64,000 nt of DNA from the NCBI GenBank assembly GCA_032719365.1, contig CM064872.1:44252252-44316251 (forward strand). Reading direction: 5' to 3'. Of the stretch, positions 54,791 to 64,000 are shown piece after piece. Made by a program: the position numbers and the translations under genes. The number at the start of each line of letters is the position of its first letter. The stretch's first letter is position 1. The notes below the pieces were generated by a model that was not told the origin of the DNA, did no database searches, and saw nothing but the letters and a program-made list of their open reading frames with translations. Source of the DNA: Prinsepia uniflora (Eukaryota > Streptophyta > Magnoliopsida > Rosales > Rosaceae).

Positions 54791-57700
54791 TAGAATAAGA
54801 AAGAATATAACAAAAAATCAAATTCTACATGATCTCCTCTCTCAAGATTTGTATTTAGTCCAAAACTTTTCTTTGAAGGATCATCTTCGGGTTTAGGAGA
54901 CTTCCACCACTAGCACCTATAAGAATGTAATGAATAAGCGAAACTAGTCCAAAAAGCGTTTGTGTCGATTTCACTTGAATGTTGTGCATCTACAGGCTTT
55001 ATTTTCTCGTTCTACCATCATGGTGTCGGTTGTAGTCATAGATTTTGGCGTCTTGACAAATCAAGGATAATATTGTCAGTGAAGCTTTTATCTGCAATGG
55101 CCTGAGTTGTTTTCACAAGGATTTGGCTTGTGATGCGGCTTTGTGGTTTGGATCAAGTGGTTATAACTCTCCATTGGTGTGGTAGTGACATCCATCATTG
55201 TGGATTGAAATATCTACGATATAGTGGTGAGTGATATTCCTTGTCCTCTTAAAGATAATGCATAGGTGGGGATGACCATAGTGATTAGCAAAAATGACGT
55301 AGAAGTGGCACATTTTTGTTCCTTTTGCTAGGTAGTGTTGTTTTTTAATTTTTATTACTTTTGTTCCTTTTGTTAGGTGCTTTTGTTTTTTAATTTTTTT
55401 TTGTTCTAATTTTTTTTACAAATAGTTCCATCAACTTTTTTTATCAGGTTGGTTGTGTTAGTTAAAATTTCCCTTTCATGGAATTGCAAAGATTAGTTAT
55501 TTGTATAATAATATATGACCATGATGATGCTTAAGAGATTCAAGTATATTATATTGTGTATGATTCCACTCATATCCTTTTGACAAATGCCTAATCTTGT
55601 AACCGGAGGTATTTATCTATGTTCATCGTCAAGATATTATCTAGCTTGTCTTTATTTTGCATATTTTCTCTATAAATGAAATTTTGTATCTTTTAAAAAA
55701 ATGACTTTTGCTTATCATCATTAAGTCTTATTTAGTAGGCCCCAAACCCATAAGATCGTCTTCAAATTGCCCTCAACTCTATAATAATGGACTGCCCCCA
55801 TTAAAATCAATCTACACAGCCACATCTAATTGCAACCATTTGTTCCACTATAATAAACATTTTGTAATAATAGTTGCAATGTTATGTCTCTCATAGTTAA
55901 CTGTTAGTCAACGGGTAGTTAACCCAGTCGGTTTGTATGCATTGTAGCCAACGGTTGCCGAAATATGCCATTTTTGGATGGAAATTCAAGTTTTTCTAAC
56001 TTATTTGTTTCTCAACCATTTTTCATGATCTACTAGTCTAAACTCATCTACTCGAGCCTAGTAATCCAAAATTGAGATCAAAATTTGGAAAATGTTACCT
56101 TGGCTGGCAAAGGAATGGATGATAAGCTTTGACTTGATCTTTCAGTTGTTGATCTGCCTAGTGTGATCCTTAGGGTTCGTGGAGGGTACTAATGGAATCA
56201 TGAGGTCGAAAGGAAGAAGATGTTGGCTAGTTCTGCTTAAAATAGTCGAAATCGATGGTGGTGTAGTGGTTGATTGGTCGTGTATGGTCAACGGGGAAGA
56301 GAGAGAAAGTCAAGGAATAGAGAAAAATATTTGGACAATCTAGGAGGAGAGAGAAATGATTGGGTCCTTAAATATCTCAAAATTACCAAAATGCACTTGG
56401 TCATTTTAAATTTTCCCTACGAACTCTGATTTTTTCATGTCACCTATTTACAAATTTGTAAGTTCAAAACCTATGCACTTGGTAATTTCAAATGAAAAGT
56501 TAACCAAAACCGTTATTTCTTAAATTATTTTACAAATTTAATATATAAAAGTATAGGTCGTTGCAGAATCTCTGTTCAAGGGGTAATTTGAGACAAAAAT
56601 AAGTTTGTGGGGGAGTTTGAGATTATATAGCTAGCTCAAGGGGCATTTGAAGTAAAAAACCTATTTGAAAATAAAAAGCAAATATCTCTGAAAATTTTTT
56701 ATATCACTTTTATCTCCATGAGTAACTGTAAATAAATATAAAATTCTTACAAGCCTAGCCAACTAGATGAGGCGCATAAGCTTTTCAACATCTGTGACGC
56801 TTGAATTCCTGGAGAACTAGCTCACTTCATAGTTGGTTCATGTTCCCTCAAAATCAATCATGGTCGACCATTCCCTAATAATCACTCATACAAATTTCAA
56901 AACTTTCAATTTTTGAGTCAACAAAAGCCCTAAAACCAAAATTAATCATCAACAACCAAATAATCCAACCTAGTCAAAAACCCTAAAAGCCCAATTACCT
57001 TATTATGCACCAAAAATGCACACCTAGGCTTCAAATCGAACACCTCATGCAATCTCAACCCTATGTGTCGGCGAGGGGTAAAACAATGAGGGGTGGTTGT
57101 TGTCACATTTAATAAGATTTTGTTTTGGAATTTTGTGTTTACTTGTGAGAAGGGTATGATAGTAATTAGCTTGAACAAAATATTAATATCTCTACTATCT
57201 AAAGCCAAGATAGGGGTTTGATGAAGCCTTTTTTTTCATATATACCCATCACTTAACAATTTAAAATAGCTTTTTTTTTTTACCTCAAATGCACCATATT
57301 CTCGTTTGGAAGCCTCACTTTTCACTTTATTCTCATTATTCGTTGAAAGTGCATGTTGAAGCAATCGAGTTTGATTACTCAGCCCTCTTTCCCTTCAAAT
57401 TTTTAACTTGGCATAAAAAATATGGGCAAAAGCGAGAATTCAGACACACTGACAGACAAGACCTAATTGATGTAGTCGACGCAGAAGAGAGAGGGGACTT
57501 GCAAAGGAGAAATCACGAATTAAACCATCCCCTTCTTGACCAAAGTTCGAATTTACGAGGCTTTGTAAAAATTCTAGAGTTTGTAGGAATTCATGAGGTG
57601 GGGAAATCTTGTGTTGAAGAATGGACGTTTGGGAGATATATTCCTCATGCGTAATTCAGAAGTGGGTGTTGGATTCGATTTCAAAGATGATTTGTTGCAA

Positions 57701-57833
57701 GGAAGGAGATAAGTAGTCTTTTTATGGTAACACTTCATTTGCAATTGGAATTTTAGAGAAGTAGGAATCTTGTTTGAAATTACTAGAAGTAGAAGATAGG
57801 TTTGAAAATCTTTAATAGATTATTGATTGTGGT
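54791..57833. other. Low-complexity and unassigned sequence
   Basis: I find no convincing gene. About 55316-55390 has a duplicated TTTTGTTCCTTTTG-TAGGT unit. About 55985-56566 looks like a decayed minus-strand LTR 5' part ending GGTCGTTGCA (for CGTTACA), with TACCAAAATGCAC and a CACCTATTTACAAATTTGTAAG stretch. The rest (57289-57654 included) has an open frame of 121 codons of no recognised family. Confidence 0.4.
55985..56566 (-). repeat. Decayed minus-strand LTR remnant
   Basis: It ends GTCGTTGCA at about 56566, one change from the CGTTACA LTR terminus in reverse. Preceding features (AAATTACCAAAATGCAC, GTCACCTATTTACAAATTTG) follow the order of 4230-4542 and 20440-20692. The U5 side is not recognisable. 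Confidence 0.4.
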
Positions 57834-58180
57834 TGTAACGACCCGTACCTAATTCCGGGATTAGATTAGCGACTAATGGAGAATTAGTGAGATTAATCGG
57901 TGATTAGTTGAGCGAAATCGGACGGATAGTGTAAAATGACCGTTTTGCCCCTGGTCTTGGGCAAAATGTTGACTTTTACCTCGGGGAGTCAAACGTATGA
58001 GGACCGATGAGCGTGACGTAGATCAGGACGTCACGAGTCCGTAGACAGGCGGCACGTCGAAATCGGACATTCGATGGAAAAGTTATGGTCACAGGATCGA
58101 AATCGAGAATTCAACGTCTCGAGATCCGAATAAAATAATAATTAAATTTAATTGGGCAGGTATTTGTAGGAGGGGCCCTT

Positions 58181-58206
58181 GGATGAGTGACAAGTGTCAC
58201 TCATCC
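58181..58206. repeat. Perfect 26-bp palindrome, H 5' LTR
   Basis: The 12-bp arm GGATGAGTGACA is followed by AG and then its exact reverse complement. Same sequence at 27625-27650 and 37853-37878; one change at 63466-63491. Confidence 0.95.
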
Positions 58207-60143
58207 CATTGGTGGCTTTTTTCCCTAAAAAAAGGGATCTTGGAACTGATTGTCATTTGGTTAATTAATTAATTAATGAAAATTCACTCATCTCTCTCTC
58301 CTTCCCGCGATCATCTTCTTCATTTTCTGCATAACCCGAACACCCAACCCAGCTATAACCCCTCCAAAACCTCATCCATTGTTTCTGGAATGTAAATGAA
58401 TGTGAGAGAGAGAGAGAGAAAGAGAGAGGAGACGAATCGAATGATGGCAACGGCGAGGGGCGTAGTGGACAGTGGCCGGAGAACCCAAAAAATGGTGAGT
58501 TTTGATTCGAATTTTGGAAATTAGTTTTTGATGTTTGTCGATTGATTCTAATGGTTAGGAGGTGTTTCTGAAGGTCATATAGGTCGATTGAGGTTGCAAG
58601 TGAGGCTGGTGGTGGCCAAAGGCATGAGAACAAGGCGGGCGAAGGACGGCCGGTTCACCCATCGATCGTTAAGGTATAATCTTGGCTTGCTTTCACGATT
58701 TTGAAATCATAGGATGGTAGAACATGATTAGAGGAAGGTTTAGGAATGAAAAGGGAAGGAAACGGACCGAAAAGGAGGGAGAACACGGCATGAACCGGTT
58801 CCGCCGATTCGGCTGGACGAGATGCACAGAGACCCGATTCGGACCCGGTCTGCGGAAGCTTGAGGATAACACTGTGCAGGGCGCGTGGGCTTCACATGGA
58901 GTCCCTTTCGGCGGTGCGTGAGGGTGTTGGGCCGTCTTTTGGGGAAGTTTCCAACATGTAATTTCATCTATTCGATGTAACGAACATTTTGGGACTGGTT
59001 TCGTGTCGATCGGACATCATTTTGATATAATTCGGGGTGTCCGAAGGTTTAGGATCGAGTTTAAAATAGTTAAAAATTCGGGAAAATTATGAGGCTTCAA
59101 TGAGAGATTAATGAGGTAGTTAGTAACCCTCTACTATGATTGGCATTTTTTGGGGAAAATTCGGAAAAATTATAAGGATCAAGTGTCACTCATCCCATTG
59201 GTGGCTTTTTTCACTAAAAAAGGGATCTTGGATCTGATTGGCATTTGGTTAATTAATTAATTAATTAAAATTCACTCATCTCTCTCTCTCCCTCCCGCGA
59301 TCATCTTCTTCATTTTCTGCATAACCCGAACACCCAACCCAGCTATAACCCCTCCAAAACCTCATCCATTGTTTCTGGAATGTAAATGAATGAGAGAGAG
59401 AGAGAGAGGGGGAGAGAGATAGAGATAGAGAGGAGACGAATCGAATGATGGCAACGGTGAGTGGCGTCGTGGACAGTGGTCGGAGAACCCAAAAAATTGT
59501 GAGTTTTGATTCGAATTTTGGAAATTGGTTTTTGATGTTTGTCGAGTGATTCTAATGGTTAGGATGTGTTTCTAGAGGTCATATAGGTCAATTGGGGTTG
59601 CAAGTGTGGCTGGTGGTGGCCAGAGGCATGAGAACACGGCGGGGGAAGGATGGCTAGTTCACCCATCGATCGTTAAGGTACAATCGTGGCTTGTTTTCAC
59701 AATTTTGAAATCATAGGATGGTAGAACATGATTAGAGGAAGGTTTAGGAATGAAAAGGGAAGGAAACGGACGGAAAAGGAGGGAGAACACGGCCTAAACC
59801 GGTTATGCCGGTTCGATTGGACCGGATGCACAAAGACCCGGTTCGGACCCGATTTGCCGAAGCTTGAGGTTGACATTGTGTAGGGTGCGTGGGCTTCACG
59901 CGCAACCCCTTCAGGCGACGCGTGAAGGTGCGTTGGCCATGTTTTGGGGAAGTGTCCAACATGTAATTTCATATATTCCATGTAACGAACATTTTGGGAC
60001 TGGTTTCGTGTCGATCGGACATCGTTTCGATATAATTCGGGGTGTTCGAAGGTTTAGTATCGAGTTTAAAAAAAGTTAAAAAATCGGGAAAATTATGCGG
60101 CTTCAATGAGAGGTTAATGAGGTAGTTAGTAACCGTATAGTAT
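58190..60143 (+). repeat. Direct tandem duplication inside the H LTR
   Basis: Copy 1 (about 58190-59145) and copy 2 (about 59178-60143) share GTGTCACTCATCCCATTGGTGGC, (TTAA)n, GA-rich runs, the GGTTTTTGATGTTTGTCGA-like text, the GCGTGGGCTTCAC hairpin and TTAATGAGGTAGTTAGTAACC. About 32 bp of filler (TTTTTTGGGG... to AAGGATC) lies between. Copy 2 begins at the centre of the 26-bp palindrome. Confidence 0.85.
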
Positions 60144-60660
60144 GATTTGGATAGGTTTGGAAGTCTCGGTGACGGTGATTAGCCCGGGAAGGCGTATGGC
60201 ACGCATATCGGGCGGCAGCTAGGACGGTATGTTAGTGGACCTTGATTTCTAAACTGTGATGCATGCATAAATGTTTTATATGTTTTGCACATGTGATTTC
60301 TATGATGATGATTGGGATATTGGTGATTTACATGATTACACGTATTTTGAGGTGATTTACGTATTTGCACGTATATCAAGGTTTATGGTTTTGCACCGAT
60401 TATACGTGCTTATGGTTTCGGTAATGGTTTAATGAAATGATTTTGGATCTGAAAACGTAAAATCGGGCATGAGATCCATTTGTTTTGCAAACCCTCGGAC
60501 TTGAAGTTCATTTTAGTTACATTATCGGGCCAGGGGCCCAATTGGTTCGTGATTTTGATTTCGGATTTGAAAATATAGAATCAGGCAGGAGACCCATTTG
60601 ATTTGCAAACCATCAGACTTTGAGTCCATTTGATTTAATAAGGCATCAGGCTGGAGGCCC

Positions 60661-60820
60661 AATTGGTTTACGAAATCGGGCTTGAGGCCCAGTTGGTTTA
60701 CATAATCGGGCTTGAGGCCCAGTTGGTTTATGAAATTGAGCTTGAGGCCCAGTTGGTTTACATGATCGGGCTTGAGGCCCAGTTGGTTTACATGATCGCG
60801 CTTGAGGCCCAATTGGTTAT
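60661..60820 (+). repeat. 30-bp tandem repeat with hairpin core
   Basis: Five units with exact period 30, each AGTTGGTTTAC-TAATC followed by GGGCTTGAGGCCC or a close variant (GAGCTTGAGGCCC, GCGCTTGAGGCCC). It is part of the longer array 60440-60850 with other stem sequences. Confidence 0.9.
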
Positions 60821-61806
60821 GATATCGAGCATGAGTCCCCTTTATTGTTTATAAATGTGATTTCGGGTTCGGAGACCCTAAATGGATTTGGATTTTGAAA
60901 CATTGATTACTGGTTTCATGACTGTTTATGGGGACCGGGCATGGATCCATTAAAAGATTTTGAGAATGATTTCGAAATGGTTTTTCATATACCATCCTTG
61001 AATTTATGTATTGTCTCCTCCAGGGAGGGTTGTTGGCCTGGGTGGACCCCGGAGTAGTTACGAAGCACTAACTGAGTGCAGCTGCCCCTGTGGGGTACCT
61101 TACTCTTAGGAAGGCATATATAGATTATAACCCCCAAGGTGGGTCATTGATTTGCGGACATTGACCTGGGTGGATCCAAGGGAGACTTGGGATTTGAGAC
61201 CCCGGGTAGCACGCTCGTAGCTTTGGAAACCGTGACAGGATTGGTTATATTATATTTGGTAAACATGGTTTGTTGGATTTATGAAATGGAAATTGGATTT
61301 CAAAAATGATATTTCGGTGTTTTATGGATTTGGGCAATGACCCACATACTTGGATTTACGGTTTTGGGCTGAGTTCCCACATATGGTTGATATGTTATGG
61401 ATTTATGTAAATGGATTTAGGCAGAAGCCCGTATGATTTGGATTTACGGAATTTAGGGTTGAGACCCTATTAATGGCTATTTGAATATATGGTTTGATAA
61501 ACGATTTTTGTATGCATGCATACTTTTTAGTGAAGGGTATAAAGTTCTTTTATGAAATATGTTTTATTAAACTTTTGATTTTTTGTCCACTCACAGCTTT
61601 CAATGGTTTTAATGCCCTCGGGTTGATCACAGATGTGTACAGTAGCAGAGACCGAGACATCACACTCCTCCACCGGATCCAGGTTCATTCTAAAGGCCCC
61701 ATTCGGGCTCAGTTTTCGAGTTATCCCTTGTCTGACACTTCGTTTCAAACGGGAGCATGGCACATCCCGCATTAATCCCCGGGGGATTGGGATGGGTTGT
61801 GACAAG

Positions 61807-61821
61807 TGGTATTAGAGCAGG
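61807..61821 (+). other. Primer binding site of element H
   Basis: TGGTATTAGAGCAGG, one change from the site of element F, begins two bases after the LTR end. Confidence 0.8.
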
Positions 61822-63106
61822 TTTGCTCTTGAGCTACGCGCAGGTCGAGGATGTGATGACTCTATGGGCTGTAGTTCGTTATCAACCTGATAGTTAGGAT
61901 GCCGATATGATAGTTAGTGGAATTGAATCGCGGATAGTTTTGGTACGGCATTTGATGCGTATGTGTGCCATGGTTCTGTCGTGGTTTGGCAGTGTGGGAC
62001 CCTACTGAAGGATGAACATAACAGTATTTTAGATTTTTGACCGTGGAACGGTTATGTCGGGATCGTCTATCACGATAGCGTAGGATCGGATATGACGATA
62101 GTTTGGAGTTGTGACCATTAGATGGTCAGGTCATTTTGAGTGGTGTTGCGAGGAGTAGCTGGGTTCAGGGAACCCTAGTTGAGCTGATGGTAGGATTGCA
62201 TTGACGTCCATACGATGTCAGGACCGCGGGGGTCGGTCGAATTGTGGATTATACTGCCCTCTATAGTTGGGTTTAGAGGAACCCTGGGGTGTGATTAATG
62301 GGTTAGAGTATATGATTACAACGAAGTTAGTTGATGACCTTGGTGGGAAACCCTAGTGTATGATGTTGGTTCAGAAATGTGAGTCGATTTAAGACTAGTT
62401 GGAGATTGGTTGGACAGGTTACCAGGGTTGGTACTTGTCGATGGAATCCCGGAGTGGGGATAAGGAGTTGTTAGTACGGGCGGTTGATTTTGTTGGATGT
62501 GGATTCTCGATAGAAATGTCTGGTGGTTGGGTCTGCACAATTTGTGGCATGCACTACGATCGAGGATGGATGCAGTTATGGTTGTTGAAGATCGGGGGAT
62601 GTTTAGGGAACATTTCCTTTTCTTGTATGAGTTTTCAGGGTGATTATACCCGGAGTTGTTGGGTACGAGAGAGGGAGAATTTCTCCAACTTGAGTAGAGG
62701 TACGGGGTCGTTGCTCGGTATAAGAAACGATCCAGGGTTGTCTGATTCGCACACTGTGTGCTGATACTAGTGCTGATACTAGTGTTGATGTTGGTGCTGG
62801 TGCTGGTGCTGGTGTACGTATACTCAGGTTGAGTGAGTTGGTGGTTAGTGTAACCACAAGCGAGTATGATGTTAGTTTCGACTAGCGACTGTCAAGTGGT
62901 GACAGTTTAGTTGAATGTGTCAGCGTAATGGTAAGATTGACAGGTGTAGTCGATGCGACGTGAGTATTGGTGGAACGTCTGGGTACAGACAAGTTTTGTG
63001 CTAGTTAGTGGGTGTATAAGTGTACACATGATGTGGGGCAGATTTTGCTTTCCATGAGGCGGTTGTGAAATCGAGATAGTTAAAATTTTGAGGACGAAAT
63101 TATTTA

Positions 63107-63118
63107 AGGAGGGAAGGT
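63107..63118 (+). other. Polypurine tract of element H
   Basis: AAGGAGGGAAGG followed by T precedes the LTR start at 63119; the same tract occurs in element F. Confidence 0.85.
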
Positions 63119-64000
63119 TGTAACGACCCGTCCCGAATTCCTGGATTAGATTAGTGACTAATGGAGGATTAGTGAGATTAATCGGTGATTAGTTGAGCGA
63201 AATCGGACGGAGGGTGTAAAATGACCGTTTTGGCCCTATTCTTGGGAAAAATGTTAACTTTTGACTAGGGGAGTCAAATATATGAGGACCAATGATCTTG
63301 ACGTAGATCGGGACGTCACGAGTCTATAGACAGGCGGCACGTCGAAATCGGACGCTCGACGGAAAAGTTATGGTCACAGGATCGAAATCGGGAATTTAAC
63401 GTCTCGGGATCCAAATAAAATAATAATTAAATCTGATTGGACAGATATTTGTAGGTGGGGCCCTTGGATGAGTGGCAAGTGTCACTCATCCCTTTGGTGA
63501 CTTTTTTCCCTAAAAATGGGATCTTGGATCTGATTGGCCATTTGGTTAATTAATTAATTAATTAAAATTCACTAATCTCTCTCCTTCCCGCGATCTTCTT
63601 CCTCATTTTCTGCATAACCCGAACACCCAACCCAGCTATAACCCCTCCAAAACCTCATCCATTGTTTCTGGAATGTTAATGAATGTGAGAGAGAGAGAGA
63701 GAGAGAGGAGGCGAATCGAATGATGGCAACGACGAGTGGCGTCATGGACGGTGGCTGGAGAACCCAAAAAACGATGAGTTTTGATTCGACTTTTGGAAAT
63801 TGGTTTTTGATGTTTGTCGAGTGATTCTAATGGTTTGGATGCGTTTCTAGAGGTCATATAGGTCGATTGGGGTTACAAGTGAGGCTGGTGGTGGCCAGAG
63901 GCATGAGAACACGGCGGGGGAAGGATGGCTAGTTCACCCATCAATCGTTAAGGTACAATCGTGGCTTGTTTTCACGATTTTGAAATCATAGGATGGTAGA
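63119..64000 (+). repeat. 3' LTR of element H, cut by the window end
   Basis: It starts TGTAACGACCCGTCCC and follows 57834-58715 closely, including the palindrome with one change (63466-63491), TTAATTAATTAATTAA (63546), a GA run (63687) and GGAGAACCCAAAAAA. Whether it shares the internal duplication of the 5' LTR cannot be seen. Confidence 0.85.

Larger units (their letters stand above)
57834..61804 (+). repeat. 5' LTR of element H with an internal ~1-kb duplication
   Basis: 3971 bp, TGTAACGACCCG to GGGTTGTGACA (terminus decayed from GTGTCA). The palindrome is at 58181-58206. Two copies of a ~0.97-kb unit lie at about 58190-59145 and 59178-60143. Then come AGTGGAC (60234) with GCATGCATAA (60261), GGGCTTGAGGCCC units (60440-60850), GCATGCATAC (61512), GTCCACTCAC (61586), and AATCCCCGGGGGATT near the end. 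Confidence 0.85.
61805..63118 (+). mobile_element. Short coding-free interior of element H
   Basis: Head (GCAGGTCGAGGATGTGATGACTCTATGGGCTG) and tail (GTCTGGGTACAGACA, TGTACACATG, AATTTTGAGGACGAAATT) match the interior of element F; the middle 2.3 kb of F is absent. It keeps perfect hairpins, for example TGACCA-TTAGA-TGGTCA (near 62115), GGAGAA-T-TTCTCC (near 62670), GCACAC-T-GTGTGC (near 62750) and GTGGTTA-GTG-TAACCAC (near 62852). A GGTGCT microsatellite-like run is at 62790-62812. No coding domain. Confidence 0.75.
57834..64000 (+). mobile_element. Coding-free LTR element (element H), same family as F, runs off the window
   Basis: 5' LTR 57834-61804, primer site, interior 61805-63118, purine tract, 3' LTR from 63119 past the window end. 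LTR and interior share text and order with element F (21511-29674), but the interior is only 1.3 kb because most of the middle is missing. No Gag or Pol sequence. The left flank is GTGGT (57829-57833); the right target duplication is outside the window. Confidence 0.85.

Noticed and set aside
57289..57654. 121-codon open frame as a host gene
   Set aside because: No recognised domain, no neighbouring exon signals I can defend, AT-rich setting, and length compatible with chance. Left as unassigned.
60661..60820. Regular 30-bp repeats as a CRISPR-like array
   Set aside because: The repeats have no unique spacers, the array is inside a plant LTR, and related units occur in other LTRs.

Overview
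This window is plant nuclear DNA, almost certainly intergenic heterochromatin of a flowering plant (probably a eudicot). I find no host gene, rRNA gene or tRNA gene that I can defend. Nearly everything is LTR retrotransposon sequence in several stages of decay: a Ty3/gypsy chromovirus with tRNA-iMet primer sites, Cassandra-type elements with 5S-rRNA-derived LTRs, a related short TRIM, and coding-free elements with very long LTRs. The flanks are AT-rich.

Layout. 1-6957: minus-strand LTR broken by a second minus-strand LTR (1532-4542) and a tandem Cassandra array (4574-6011). 6958-8074: unassigned sequence and an LTR fragment. 8075-20692: a minus-strand element with nested LTRs, a coding-free interior (13328-16673) and a 5' LTR (16674-20692) that itself contains a plus-strand LTR piece. 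20693-21505: LTR remnants and a broken gag. 21511-29674: a coding-free element whose 5' LTR is replaced by a ~1-kb-arm palindrome, bracketed by the target duplication TTGCG. 29865-30675: a three-LTR TRIM array. 30797-33290: AT-rich host. 33291-54163: one giant nest. In it a solo LTR (duplication ATTCT) holds another solo LTR (GTGGT), which itself holds two solo LTRs (CAAAC and GGTGA). Next in the nest is a complete 9.7-kb Tekay/Del-like chromovirus (TCACA), and a Cassandra LTR sits at the end. 54169-57833: AT-rich host and unassigned sequence. 57834-64000: a second coding-free element of the palindrome family; its 5' LTR carries a ~1-kb internal duplication and its 3' LTR runs off the window.

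The only recognisable proteins are Gag, protease, reverse transcriptase, RNase H and integrase of the chromovirus at 46672-51099. They lie in one frame but are broken by three in-frame stops, and Glu stands where the RT motif A catalytic Asp is expected. The coding-free elements share iMet-type primer sites, purine tracts and LTR architecture with it, so they would need enzymes from such an element.

The most unusual signals are (1) the palindromic 5' LTR integrated by two U5-type ends, (2) dense, non-identical short hairpins with GG-rich loops throughout the coding-free interiors and LTRs, with stems that change sequence but keep pairing, and (3) hairpins held at fixed LTR positions across families. 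Coordinates and identities come from reading by eye; no alignment or folding program was run.
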